Origin: Gelatoporia subvermispora B
Lineage: Eukaryota > Basidiomycota > Agaricomycetes > Polyporales > Gelatoporiaceae
Length of the DNA: 64,000 nucleotides
NCBI GenBank assembly: GCA_000320605.2
Contig: KB445807.1
Coordinates: 249,825-313,824, forward strand
Direction of reading: 5' to 3'
How positions within the stretch are numbered: position 1 is the first letter of the stretch; each line of letters begins with the position of its first letter. A program made the position numbers and the translations under genes. The notes under the pieces were generated by a model. It searched no databases. It worked only from the letters and a program-made list of their open reading frames with translations, and was not told the origin of the DNA. Below, piece by piece: positions 1-11,265 of the stretch.

Positions 1-597
1 CCTGGTGGACTTTTGACCAGTCGTCGGGGGGAGGATCGGATAATTTCCGCCAGTTTGCGCCGGGGCTGCCAGAGTAAAGGCCGATGCCAAACATGTATGA
101 AGCTGGAGTGCCTGTCTCCAGATGAGCAGAGACAACGATGACCATTATTGATAAACCGACCATCTTCGGCTCTGAACGCTACACACTCGAGATCCGGGCT
201 GCCGAATCGCAACGCATGTGTGTTGAACAGCGTGCAAACGGGTAGTAGATATTTGTCCTCGATGCTGTCAATATATATCGTCAACTCGTTGAGTGGCAGC
301 ATCTCCTTTAGCTACTGACCGATCAGTGGACTCTGGTGGCGTCATATCCATCTGCTCGAACCTACGCGCCCACAAGAAGCGCTTGAAGGACTGGATGAAC
401 TGGGACAGGTAAGGGTCCGTCACGTCGCGAGCCTGCCGTGAGATGAGCTTTGAAGACTCCATTTCATCTGGTGTACCCGGGCAGCTGTACATATTCACAG
501 CAATAGCGAGACGCAGATAACGCTGGGGGGAGGATGACAGTGCTACGCCAGACAAGACTGTGGCAGTGGTAACAAGGGAACTTGAATCGGACGCCAT
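1..597 (-). CDS. Partial gene, N-terminal part of a kinase-associated fungal protein family (runs off left edge)
   Basis: Unrecognised by name. Three exons are visible on the minus strand: 597-320, 264-161 and 111 to beyond base 1, with introns of 55 and 49 nt that keep the frame. The start is the first ATG of the open frame. The protein carries the strings ESSKLI, FLWARRFEQM, LLPVC, FGSPDLEC and FGIGLYSG. The same strings, in the same order and with the same intron phases, occur in the gene at 11266-13388 (ESTKLV, FLWSRRFERM, IVPVC, YGSPRLEC, LGIGLSRS). That copy continues into a protein-kinase-like domain, so by inference this gene probably does too beyond the window. The position equivalent to the other copy's stop codon is a normal lysine here. 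Homology between the two copies is clear; the biochemical role is inference. Confidence 0.6.
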
Positions 598-1234
598 GGC
601 AGCAGGTTATTGCTACAAATCGCGAGCGGCTGAATAAAAACTTCCCACCGGAACCGCAGAGTGTCCTGCTTGTATGTCGGAGGTTCCAAAGATTTTGAGG
701 CGTCAGCCGCAGTGGAACCGAGCCACCATATTTAGATGAATCACGCGTCTGCCTTGTTCTCAAAAAGGCAATTGTTGATGCACCTCATGGCACGTACCAG
801 CCGACTGACCAACTTGGGGAGGAAAAGAAAGTCCCGGGACAGGTGCTTCTCGAATTGCGTATGTCAATGGGTGTATTCAGGTATCTTCTCAAAAGGCTAT
901 CAGGCTGAGCGATGTATGAGACACAGGGTGTCCAATATAGTATATCTGTGAGAGTCGGTCAAGATCAAATGGCATCGGTACGATCTTCCCGGTGAGAAGT
1001 ACTCAAAGCTGCTGACCATGAAGCTTCGCAATTCTCCTGATCCATGTAATCGATCATAACGTGCAAGCACTCATGACTCCTGCTTCCATGAGAATAGTCC
1101 TGTTCCGAGGAACAATGAACTCATTGGTGCGAGGAGACAGCACCGTTGAGCGAGTACGACGGAATAAATCCGGCGTGTTCCCGGCGACACCAGCTGTTGG
1201 GATATCGCAAGAAAAGCGCCGACGTAAAGAGTCA
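598..1234. other. Intergenic region between two divergent genes
   Basis: A shared upstream region of the left-edge gene (minus) and the gene starting at 1301 (plus). Apart from the TATA-like box listed separately I see no RNA gene or convincing coding exon. A plus-strand open frame beginning at 1061 runs into the downstream gene but lies upstream of the TATA box, so I treat it as untranslated. Confidence 0.5.
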
Positions 1235-1242
1235 TATATAAA
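1235..1242 (+). promoter_or_regulatory. TATA box of the 389-aa protein gene
   Basis: A perfect TATATAAA lies 59 nt before the chosen ATG at 1301. It argues for that ATG and against the in-frame ATG at 1061 upstream of the box. Confidence 0.5.
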
Positions 1243-1300
1243 GCTCGAGCGGTATAGTATACGCCCCGTTTTGCTCGCACATATCTACTGCGTCAACCAC

Positions 1301-2579
1301 ATGTCTTCTCCGACTTCTGTGTGGGAGTTCTTGACGGACCCTGCCTTCAAGGGCGTTCTTCCTGGTCTTACGCGACAATATCTTGACACTGGCCCCGTCG
1401 GTACCACTCGTTCTAAGACGATGCGGGATTGGCTCGCTAGGAATTGCAAATCTTTGAACCTGACAGAAGTGGAGTGGAACTGGCAAAGGGCTGGGGAATT
1501 CGGGTTCTTCCAAGATGCTATGAAGACTATCGAATGGGATGCCGTCAAGGATACTGTATGGCCGCTGCAAGAGATACCTTACGCCCGTGCGCGGAACGAA
1601 GCCGACATCACGTATGTTATCGAAGCACTAAGCACCTGAGCTAACTGAAGTTGCTTGCACCCAGTGTTGCTGTCGAGAAGCACATCCTATATCCAGTTTG
1701 GCGGCTCCTCACTAGTCGAGACAACGTAAAGGATGTGAAGGTGGATGTAACACCTGAGTTCCGCGAGTCGGCGTTGCGAGAGTATGCGCTCAAGACCTCG
1801 AATCTAAGCGAAGCATACGCTGCGGGAGACACAGCAAGGACGGGGGTTCGCGTGGACAAGATTTTCTCCCTAGAGTTGACCTACGACATGACTCGTGTTG
1901 TCGGTCCCAGGCTCAGGTCCCATGGCGATGTCAAGGATACGACCCAAAACTCTGGCACAGGCATCAAGTCTGTCTCAACGTTTCTGCCTTTCGAGGAGCT
2001 GTGGGGCTGTCTAGACCCGGACTTCGAAGAGAACGAGGAAGACTTCGATGTCCATAAATTGAAAGGTCTGGTCTGCGTGGAGTTGAAGGTTTGCATTACA
2101 TCAGTTCGTGCAATGACATCAGGGTCTGATTCGCGGTATATCAGAGAATGGGGCTCATCTCAAAGACCAGTATGATGGGGATTGCCGGTCAATCACTTCA
2201 CGAGGCGCGCAAGGCTCTTGATAGCGAGGCCAAGAAGATGCATACGATATGTCAACAGACCGTCCGTTATGCATACCATTACGGCGTCCACTATGCCCTG
2301 ATAACCGACTATGTCAACTCGATAATCCTCCGGCTACCTGGACAGGACATCGTCAGTCTCGAAGGCGAACTACAATGGGCCTACATATCGGAAGCCCAGA
2401 ATCCACGTTTACCTCTTGCGTTCGTCCTATGGACGACAGAAAAGGAGGTCGAAGAGCTTGTACATGAGGTCGAGGAGCGTTGGAAGACTAAGCGCTTGAA
2501 CCAGGCAAAGGAGAGGGCCCAGAAAGAACGAGGTTATGGGGCCATCACGCAACCAATGTCAAAGTTGAGTCTCAAGTGA
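1301..2579 (+). CDS. Hypothetical fungal protein, possible PD-(D/E)XK-type fold
   Basis: Not recognised by name. Exons 1301-1611, 1665-2088 and 2145-2579 join in frame to about 389 aa, with 53- and 56-nt introns. No signal peptide or membrane segment is seen. The middle holds an acidic stretch (DPDFEENEEDFDVH) followed by a hydrophobic strand ending in GLVCVELK. After the splice comes a basic, helix-prone segment (SLHEARKALDSEAKKMH) and an aromatic-rich strand. The order D, then E-x-K at the end of a hydrophobic strand, then a downstream helix resembles PD-(D/E)XK nuclease-like proteins common in mushrooms, but this is only a pattern match. The C-terminus is a charged coiled-coil-like helix (residues about 330-375). 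It lies divergent to the left-edge gene. Confidence 0.6.
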
Positions 2580-3256
2580 CTGGATAAATGAGCTGACTGG
2601 AGGAGGGAGAGGCATGTTGAACCGTGTATGTGCAGAGCGGGGGAAAGTGAACATGTAGCGTCCACCACGAAATAGTTTTGCCTATCAGGATGAATATAAC
2701 CATTGGATCGATAGCGCGTGGAACGTAGCCGGTCAAAAGTCATCATGTTGGCTAGGACGGAAGAGTCGCGAACAAGTAGTTCCCGTCAATAACATATGCA
2801 TGCATAGCCAGTACATCAGCCTTTAATTGTTAACGAGAGAACTAGATCCGGCGTTACATCGTGGCATACTCACGCCCATGTTTCGACACATGGCTCCCGA
2901 CACAATGGTCAAAGGATGGAGTGAATTGCGGGATCCCCGTCGTTTCTTCTGCTTCCAGTACACCTTACAGACCTCTGGGATCATAATCACAGCCTCTTGA
3001 CGAGCCTGGTGGTCTCACAGCTCGAGGCACTCTTCGGGAAGCACCCTACTGCAAACGCAGTAGGTCAATCAGTGAGGCGGATACTTCTCTGCCAATGCGC
3101 TGGAGTTTAGTACCAAACACACTCTGAGGTTGTGCAGCGGTCCCTGTATTTGACACAAGAATCTATGATGATGTTCGTGCGCTACCTGAAGCGCCATTGG
3201 AATCAGGACAATCTCTTTGACTGAAATCAAGATGGTGCATAAGTCTTCAACATGCA
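2580..3256. other. Intergenic, convergent 3' ends
   Basis: Between the 3' ends of the 389-aa protein gene and the PTAR1-like gene. I see no conserved coding, RNA gene or repeat. Confidence 0.5.
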
Positions 3257-4468
3257 TTAAATCTTTACAGGTCGCACCTCGCGTTCCAACCATTGCAAAA
3301 AACGGGTGGAATGCCTGTGAATCTGCTCGGAATCCACATTTGACACAGTGCATCGCGTTTCGGAATATTCCAGGTGTCCTTCGTTGCTCATCGTCTGGAT
3401 CCCTCGCGCAAACCCTTCAGTTTCCTTGATCATAGGAGACGTTGTTCCAGATACCCCAGCTGATAGTCCCGATGTAAGCATTGCCGCACGGAGGTACAGC
3501 CACAGGGCTTCGTGATCAGGGTATGTGTCGATAAGAGTGCAGGCGTGTGCGACAAGATCAGTATCAGCATCGTCGGCATAGATATAGCGTTCGGTAGGAT
3601 GCTGCTTCGTAGTAGATTGTATGGTGGAGTGGAGAATGCACAGGTACTGCATCGCGGAGTAGTCGGAAACGTGTAATTCCACCCAACGCTTCACAAAAGT
3701 GAACTCCTCAGTGAGGATATACAGATTGTCTTTGGTCTTGTCCGGTTGCTCCAGCGAGAGCGCACATAGCGCCTCTATGCAGAGATGTCGATGTGACCAG
3801 GCGAAGTAATTGCGCGGATAAGTCTCGCATGCTCGTGAGATCACGTTGAACTCGTGCCTCCAAGATTCTACCGGCATCGTAAGTCCAAGCAGGCTATCTT
3901 CTTTCTGAAAGCCAGTGGAACTCCTGGAACTCGGGTATGAGCCATGGACTCGGAGGAGAAGCCATCTCCGGTATGTCCATATTATTGTCTGCTTGGCGCA
4001 ACTCCGTACAGCAAGGAGTGCGGTGATATAGCCAAGTTCATCTCGTGGATCTAACACAGACGATTCCACAAGACGCTTACGCGCATTGATGGCCGTCTGA
4101 TGTGCAGGATTTGCGAGTAAGATGATTGCAGTGGAACTTGCCAGATCCTCCTGGCTAAGATCGGCAGAAGATACGGTTGGTGAGGTGCTAGTGCAGTGCC
4201 GCGATTGCATCAAGAGCGGTATCGATGACATGTATGCCTTATACAGGAGTTTTTCCGGAACACCCAGATTTTCTTCTACGAGGAGGAAGGGGTGATGCTC
4301 CTTGATAGACGGTTCATTGTCCGTGAAACTGGACGTCCATTCTGTGCCATCACCGGGTATGATCTCAACGGACAAGCTAAGTTTCTTCAGTACTAAGTGG
4401 CTGGATCATCACACAGTCACATACGGAGGCCTCTGAAGAAGTGATCCAAGTTTCTTCACTGTGAGCAT
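3257..4468 (-). CDS. Protein prenyltransferase alpha-subunit-repeat protein (PTAR1-like)
   Basis: Two exons, 4468-4425 and 4376-3257, with a 48-nt intron, encode about 387 aa. The large open frame has no ATG of its own; the short first exon supplies one and joins in phase. Prenyltransferase-alpha repeats (paired helices with conserved W and R) are visible: TIIWTYRRWLL near residue 150, YPRNYFAWSHRHLCIEAL near 215, HVSDYSAMQYLC near 270, and YPDHEALWLYLR near 320. These match the PPTA repeats of the alpha subunit shared by protein farnesyl- and geranylgeranyltransferases. The spacing and divergent ends fit the stand-alone PTAR1 family better than the catalytic RAM2 or BET4 alpha subunits. In animals PTAR1 partners an RabGGTase-type beta subunit that prenylates the SNARE Ykt6; that role here is inferred from family only. 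Likely cytosolic. Confidence 0.75.
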
Positions 4469-4968
4469 GTTGTCTGATGAGAGTTCCTCGCGAGGTTTCG
4501 GATAGTCTGTTAGGCTGGAGGCGATGATGGTCGTGAAGATGTCCTCCAGAAGAGATGATAAGAATCGAAAACGAAGTCCAAAAAATCGCTCCAGAAGCGT
4601 CGGAGAAAGTTGGCGGTGGAAGACTCGTTCGTGTCAACCGCAAACCACCTCTGATGTTGCTGAGCAGTATGAATTGGCAGGAAGTCGACAAGTCGACATA
4701 TTTGTTTGTGATTATTGAAATCAGAAGCTTTGCCAAACAGCAGTAAACACCCCCAATTCCACCGATCGCGCGCTTATCCGTGAAAAATGATGTCATCGTG
4801 CCATGTACTTGCACTCCAGGCTCTCAAAGCAATAAACTATCCGTCGCTATAGAGTTACCCTCCATAAATCCTAGAGTAGAGTGAGGTTGATTATGAAATT
4901 TAGCACGTTGTGAGATTCCCTTCCGGATTCGTTCGAACAGCTTCATTTGGGACGGTGGGTAAATTAAA

Positions 4969-5247
4969 GGAGGATCACTCTATAGGACGGCTGGCGTTTG
5001 TCGTCAGCGCCTGAAGGGCGCTCGTGTTTCTGCGCAGGAGAACTCAGAGCATGAACGTCTTTCAGCTTCGATTTCACACAGCGGTGCTGGGGGCGCTGTG
5101 CAAGGCATGTTCTCGCATTATATCTCGAAGTCATTTTCGTGCGTTCTGCGCTGTGTTCAACGTTCAAGTCTCAAAGCCTATCGTGCGCGGTAACCGGCCC
5201 TTCGGGCGCTGACGATATACGCCAGCCGCCCTATAGAATTCTCCTCC
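4969..5247. repeat. MITE-like element with about 50-bp imperfect terminal inverted repeats
   Basis: The left arm (4969-5019) and the right arm (5196-5247, reverse complement) share GGAGGA, then CTATAGG-CGGCTGGCG, then TCGTCAGCGCC-GAAGGGC, with only a few mismatches and one small gap. About 177 bp of unrelated spacer lies between them, so the whole unit is about 280 bp. It sits in the intergenic space between the PTAR1-like gene and the 3' end of the transporter. The size, long inverted ends and lack of coding capacity fit a miniature inverted-repeat element. A structured hairpin RNA is an alternative. I could not identify a clean target-site duplication. Confidence 0.55.
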
Positions 5248-5454
5248 GCCTCACCTGCTGATCGTCCGAATTGAGAAAGAGCTTAGACGCCATGGTACCA
5301 TAATGAGATAAACCGCCAACCATGAAGCTTTGCAGACAGCTCTCGGATTGGAGCGAGAACTCTATAGCGACGGCTGGTTTAAGAGCCTGCTTGCACTCGT
5401 GCTATGCTAAATACAACATATGATTACACTTCGGGCCTTGAAACTACATCACTC

Positions 5455-8071
5455 TCAATACAGATATCTGAAGCCTTTCCTTCTTTCCAACGCTTCTTCG
5501 AAAGTGAGACCCTCCAGGCGAGCGGCCTCTTCTATACGCTCGCGCTTAGCTCCCTTCATGTCCTTCATTTCATCACGGTCAAGCCGCTTGTTCTGAGATA
5601 CGAGCATGCAGCGGATCACTAGAGAATATTCATAACCAGCCATCAATCACCGTAATCACACCTAGGGTTGTAGCTTACCGAAGGCAAGGACGGAGCTGAG
5701 TGCCAGTGCGGAAAGACTAATGATCATAGACGGATGGTAGTCTGGACCCCAGTCAGCTTTCCAGACATAAGATGAAATGCTGAAACGAGATACGAATGAG
5801 ACAGATCACAACATGAATCGTGACCACATAGCGTACAGGTTCCCAATGTTTCCAAACCCGTTCACAATGCCGATCGCAGCAGAACGTTTCGCAGGGGGTC
5901 GGGGTACGGCGTTTGACACCCAAACCAATGTCAAGGCAAAGCCTATGTTTGCCATGTTAGTAGATAATCACGTCAGGGATTAAATATCGTTTCTCACCAG
6001 CATACCCGCAAGCCATAAGGAACATGGCGACGTAGCGACCTCCAATGGAGAACGTTGATACACCAATGATATAACCGAGGATGACCCCCCACCAGGGAGC
6101 GTTTATATGGAAAAAGCGTTCACCGGTTCGGTCTCAACGAGGATCCCCGAGCTCAGTTAGAACTCAAATAAAAGCTTCCGAAGGACATACCCGCATTCCA
6201 AGCGTTCAGGCAGCATACGATCGTGGCGAGAATCCACGGTGGACTGCAAGTACTACTTTCAGCGATACGATGTGTAGAAAGACGTGAAGTCAAGTACGCA
6301 GCCAATAACAAAGTGACTGTTGTGGAGAATCCAAGAGTGCCGGCAATCCTGTCCGTCACAAACCGAAGTAAGCAAGATGTTGCAATGCCGTAGGCGAAAT
6401 CAGGAGGACACACGTGGGGAAGAAATTCACAAATCCGAGACCAACGAGCTGTGCACAGGTCATGATCGCAAAGATGATCACTTTGGGGTCTTTCAAGGCC
6501 ATTATGAGGCCGACGAATGCACTAACAATCAGAATAAGCTTCGAATGAGCCAGTCCGTTAGATGATACTGGACTCACGATTCTTGAGCTGAATCCTCGTC
6601 CGCCTCACCTGCATCCTCGGCTATGCGAACTTGGGCCAGTAGTCGCTGTGCGGGAGTCAACCACCGCGTGTTATGGGGCTGTGAACGGAAAGGTCATTGT
6701 GCTATTTTAGCTGAGCTGTGACGTTTACTGACGTAGTCCGGCAACAGAAAGCTGAGTTGATACCAAGATGATCTCCAGGGTCATCGGCGGTTACGAGAAA
6801 GTATGACGCACATTGCGAGGAAACCGATTACTACGCTGATTGCACCCTGGACGGTGTAAGAAAAGAGTAACGGCTGTTATGTCTCAAGATGTTTTACTTC
6901 AATGTAGAATAGCCTGCGAAGTGCGAGACCTCAGCATCACTGCATCAAGATATGATCTATGACAATGGAACTCACCATCTCCACGCTCTGATGCCTAATT
7001 TGCCTTCCATGTTTGACAGGATACCGGCAGCCATCAGCTACATCAAAGGTTCACGAATTCGCGTCAGCCAGGAAAGCCATATGCGACTCACACTTCCGAA
7101 TGCGTTGGAAATCAGGAGTCCGCCGTACAGGATTGCCGAGCGGAACGCAAGTTCCTACACATGGTAAGCCGTAATCGAATACACTGGATTGTCCAGAAGC
7201 TACTGACCCTGCGTGTGTACCAACGGGAGAGCAGATATATTGCACCAGGATAGAATGCCGCCTGTGCTGTGTTATTTCTCCTGGCGAGGACGGGGACGCT
7301 CATAACTGCACCTCTGGTAACCCGATGAAGATACGACATAGAAGGATTCCTGCGTAGTTGTGCGTGACCTACGGGGCACATTAGTCGTCTGGGATGACAT
7401 GCACTACCACGACCTACCCCGGTGAGCGCACTTGTCAAACCCCACACCACGACACATGCCGGAATATAGTAGGATGGTCTTAAAGCAACAGAAGCTGAGT
7501 GATACTGCACGCCAAATATGGAAGAAAGTACGCTCACCGGGTTATGCGGTTAAGAATCTGGCGTTCCGGTCGTTATCTTTGGTGACGGGATCATAACTAC
7601 TAACGTACCATGTTGGACGGAATCTGAGCAGGACAGTACGAGGCATAAAGTACAGCAAGAACCGTTGAGTATTCAATATCTTTGGAAGCAACACCTATCG
7701 GTCAAACTGGAATATTCCCACAGAGTTCAAGGCGTACCCGTGAGACCAAGATCTTGCTCGAGCCCCTTCAGCCTCGCGGACGTAACGGCAGTGCGCTATT
7801 GAAAGCAGCGTGAATAAGGCCTGCCGCATCTCTTCGTCATAATGTGCGAATTTACATCGATGTAATTCATGATGAAGATTAGCACTATCGTAGGGAGGAG
7901 TCTGCAATCCAGCATGCGAACCAATCGTCGCTCTGCTGCGGGTCTGGCTTCCGGAGAAAGTAGTTCATTGTCTTTCCGTTGCAAACCGTCGACAGGTGAC
8001 TTTCGCTCTACGTGCTCGATAACCATGGAGGACTTCTCATTGCTACCACTCGCGGAGTCGTCGATAGCCAT
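5455..8071 (-). CDS. MFS anion:cation symporter (Dal5/Tna1 allantoate-nicotinate type)
   Basis: A heavily split gene: I can trace about 20 exons, the first 8071-7856 (72 codons), the last ending with TGA at 5455. All joins keep frame, giving roughly 530-570 aa. The N-terminal signature ERRLVRMLDCRLLP then NYIDRTAV is typical of the fungal ACS family. Later segments include AAFYPGAIYLLSRWYTRRE (helix 4 to loop), FAFGS-type small-residue helices, a long central hydrophilic loop (PHNTRWLTPAQRLLAQVRIAED), HINAPWWGVILGYIIGV, and SNAVPRPPAKRSAAIGIVNGFGN near the C-terminus. The final exon is a charged cytosolic tail. Family members import allantoate, nicotinate, biotin precursors or related carboxylates by proton symport at the plasma membrane; the substrate cannot be told from sequence. 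An alternative in-frame ATG lies at 8107. Several exons are very small (about 5-8 codons). Confidence 0.8.
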
Positions 8072-8107
8072 TGTCGCAAGAGACGCTGCAGATGGGCGGA
8101 GTATCAC

Positions 8108-9169
8108 CAGATGCCGGGGACAAGACGAACATCCGTGATGGTCTACTTAAGCTGTCCAACATACCACAGCGGCATTAGCGGTATGGCGGATTGCTAACCC
8201 ATGACCAAGGCGAATCCACACACGGGTCACATTGTACCAAACGCATCACCGCATCGAAGCTGGATGTGGTCAGGTGAGCCGGTGAAAGAAGGCTTCTGTA
8301 CTTGGATCTATTTACGCGTGTCCATTCGAATCAACGAAGTGGCTATAAGGCGTTCGTCATTGGTGCGATACTTTCTCCCTGCAAGAACCGTCTCCATAGT
8401 TGACCACGACGCTCCGCGGACAGGCGATCTGGTGTCAAGATCGTCCTCAAGCACAAATGGTCAGAAGATCCAAATCCGATCCCGGTGCCTGGTTTTGTAC
8501 TACCGCTTTGACACTGATGCGCAAGTATAAGAACACAACGTACGCAGCGTCTTGCTCTCATTGATGGGCACTTGTATCGAACCCGAGCAGCTCGGAGCTC
8601 AATAATTGGCCTGGGTTATCGTGCGTAAGTGTCATCACGAAGCTATCGCTCGTTTATGCCACTATATTGGAGGTTTCCATGCGGATCCCTGCAGTACCGC
8701 ATGTCAGAGTCGGCATCTGTTTGAGCTATTTTCGAGCATTCGAAGTTCTACGTATGAACTTACCAACAACGATGGCCAATCATTACAGCATTCACTCTGT
8801 ACTTGCGCGTTGGACTGTCTGACAAGTATGCTCAAACTGAAATAGCACTTCTCGACATGGGTGGATTTGTTGATGGACCAAAACCAAGTTTATATTGAGG
8901 ATACGTAACCTACAAAGTCGTAAATAGGTTCTAGACAGAACGGACCAGTGACAAGAAGTGGGATAGTGTAGGAAACCACCGACCCGTCGCCAGGTACATA
9001 AGAATGTAAGGACGACATAAGGGTACTAAGAAGTTCGCGTTGTTCTGGGCACGGCCTGACACTCGAACGGCCGCGTGGAATGCAAAAAAGCATAGCAGCC
9101 ATGAGCAACATGGGGAAATTTTTGGCCGTGTCGCCGCACTAAAGAACTTGCATTAGCGCGCTGATAGTT
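8108..9169. other. Intergenic, no gene seen
   Basis: Upstream region of the transporter and of the PARG-like gene (divergent). Open frames here lack splice-supported continuations or recognisable motifs. Confidence 0.45.
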
Positions 9170-9175
9170 TATAAA
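9170..9175 (+). promoter_or_regulatory. TATA-like box of the PARG-like gene
   Basis: TATAAA within GTTTATAAATT, about 195 nt before the chosen ATG at 9368. The distance implies a leader of roughly 160 nt, so the assignment is tentative. Confidence 0.35.
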
Positions 9176-9367
9176 TTACCGAGTTTAGGGCAGGGCAGGT
9201 CTCTGGAATTCGAATTCCGTAAATTGAAGACCTCTAGTCCACTTGTCAGAAATAACCCCAAAACTAATTCCCGCGCATTACAAAGCTTAGGGCCACAGCA
9301 CAGCCCCACCAGCCCTTTCATCCTGACCTCCATCTTTCTCCATTATCTCACCCTCATCGCCCTCATC

Positions 9368-10702
9368 ATGCGAAACAGCAAACAGCGTGCTTCCTTGAAG
9401 TCTCGTTTGAGACGATCTAGCACCCCGGCCACCCCATCATCGGATATCAAACGACAGCAGTTGAAGAAGAAACGACTCCAGCAGAAGAAGCGCGGACAAA
9501 GGGCCGCAGCGCAACAATCTGCGCAACGAGGGCACGGTTCTCTGCTGGCACACGCCGCCACGAAGGCAAAGCGGGTGCGATGGGCAGAGATAGCCGCTGA
9601 GACACAAGGGATTGTGCTCGGAGACGGACAGTACGTCGAAGAGCGTCCTGCTCTTGCAGTCTTTTCTTTTGTAGCTCAGGATATTCGCCAAGGCCTTGCA
9701 GGCACATCGACAACATCCAGCGCCCCTACAAAGCACGACATCTCCGTTCAAGTCCAACTCAGCCGTCAGGGCACGACGTTCTATCCCCATTACTCCGAAG
9801 TCTTGGCGCAGTGGTCTAACAAACGGCCTACAGCTGATCCCAGTTCAACCACCACAACATTTGACTTCACACGAGATACACCACTCACGGCCGCGAGACG
9901 TCTTACGCGTTCGTGTCCTCACCTGTGGTCTTGCGCGTCTTCTTCCTACGTGCGGACAACGCTCGGTGTGATGTCCTTCGCGTCCCCTAAGAGACCAGGG
10001 GGTGGCTTCCTGCACGGTGGTGACGAGCAGGAGGAGACTATTGCGCGGTGCAGTTCCCTCGTCGCTAGCCTCACCGCGCCTTCTGCGCAGGACTTTTACA
10101 GGGAGCACAGGAGCTTCAAGACAGAAGACGGCAGCGGGCTGCATGATCACTCCATGGTATACTCTCCTGGGGTCGTCGTGTTCCGCAAAGATGCTGACGA
10201 CGTATTGGACGCACCACCGGGATCATCGAAAGCCACTGTGCCGGAGGATTCCGTAGGTGGTGACTTCATCCCCCCCTACACCATCAATACCCTCTCTTCC
10301 GTCCCAGTCAACGCCGCAGCAGTGCGTGCGAAACATATTATTCTACCGTCTGAGCAGCAGCTCTTCGAGGATGGAATCAGAAGCGCGATGAAAGAGCGCA
10401 TGGCACGGGCCCTGCGTATCTTTGAGGAGAGAGGAGAGAAGGTCATCATCTTAGGCGCATTCGGATGCGGCACCATGGAGAATAAAGTTGAGACTATTGC
10501 CAGCATCTGGGCCGAACTACTGGTCTGTGGCGACTCGGACTCGCAGGACGACGGCAAGGGCACGCAGCGCGAGGCCCGTTTCAAGAACGTCTTCGAGCGC
10601 GTCGTCTTTGCTATCCCGGGCAAGTATTATGATCCGTTCAAGAAAGCTTTTGATATGCGAGTGTTTGAGGAACAGGTTTCTCGAGCTGCTATGGACGACT
10701 AG
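9368..10702 (+). CDS. Microbial-type poly(ADP-ribose) glycohydrolase-like protein (TIGR02452/DUF2263)
   Basis: Single-exon gene of 444 aa. The open frame extends upstream to 9224 without an ATG, so the first ATG at 9368 is taken as start. A basic, lysine/arginine-rich N-terminus (residues 1-50) could act as a nuclear signal. The conserved core begins near RWAEIAAET. It contains FASPKRPGGGFLHGGDEQEE, which holds the PARG signature GGG, seven residues, QEE (glutamates act on the ribose-ribose bond). It continues with DHSMVYSPGVVVF, SSVPVNAA and ILGAFGCG, all hallmarks of the TIGR02452 macrodomain-like family. The likely role is hydrolysis or binding of ADP-ribose. A TATA-like box lies upstream. 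Whether the enzyme removes polymer or free ADP-ribose derivatives cannot be seen. Confidence 0.85.
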   Translation: MRNSKQRASLKSRLRRSSTPATPSSDIKRQQLKKKRLQQKKRGQRAAAQQSAQRGHGSLLAHAATKAKRVRWAEIAAETQGIVLGDGQYVEERPALAVFSFVAQDIRQGLAGTSTTSSAPTKHDISVQVQLSRQGTTFYPHYSEVLAQWSNKRPTADPSSTTTTFDFTRDTPLTAARRLTRSCPHLWSCASSSYVRTTLGVMSFASPKRPGGGFLHGGDEQEETIARCSSLVASLTAPSAQDFYREHRSFKTEDGSGLHDHSMVYSPGVVVFRKDADDVLDAPPGSSKATVPEDSVGGDFIPPYTINTLSSVPVNAAAVRAKHIILPSEQQLFEDGIRSAMKERMARALRIFEERGEKVIILGAFGCGTMENKVETIASIWAELLVCGDSDSQDDGKGTQREARFKNVFERVVFAIPGKYYDPFKKAFDMRVFEEQVSRAAMDD

Positions 10703-11265
10703 AATTTCTGGTGCATATTCGTTGACTTATCCTTATCGCTGTTTTCGCCCACCTATACCAGTCTCAGCGAGCATTGTATCATGAGACATCTCCACGTTCC
10801 TGCTTTTGTACTTTCGTATGTTCAAATAATCCACCCTAGCGCTGTTACCAAGCAGGTTTGATCCCTTTACCAGCGATGCATGCATCCACAAACGACTGCT
10901 GTGAGCTCCTAAATCGCACACTGTGTGAAGACATTGTGGACGACGCGTATAGTGTACTTCTGACTAAACGCTCCCCATGTACGTGTAGATACAGCAAGAT
11001 ACGAACGCAATTCGGCTAGCCAGGTGTTCTGTCGCCACAGGAGTTCCAGGGGTCCTACCCGCCGCACCGGGTAAGAGCGGGTAGTAAGCCGGGACGCAGA
11101 CGGTTGAACCTGATTCTAACTAGTGTGGCTTGACCGATGGGCTGAGCCATGATTGCTAGGTATGGGCTGCACAGTGTGAGGTTGTCTCTAGTGAATTGAT
11201 GCACATCACAGTGCAGCGCTCTGAGACAACTTGCCACGGATACCCTAGTCAGACACTACAACAAC
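10703..11265. other. Intergenic, no gene seen
   Basis: Separates the PARG-like gene and the interrupted kinase-like gene, both plus strand. Nothing recognisable. Confidence 0.45.

Noticed and set aside
1061..1300. Upstream extension of the 389-aa protein to the ATG at 1061
   Set aside because: A TATA box lies between this ATG and the one at 1301, so the extension is probably not transcribed as coding sequence.
9224..9367. Upstream extension of the PARG-like frame
   Set aside because: It has no ATG and lacks family similarity; the first ATG at 9368 precedes the conserved domain.
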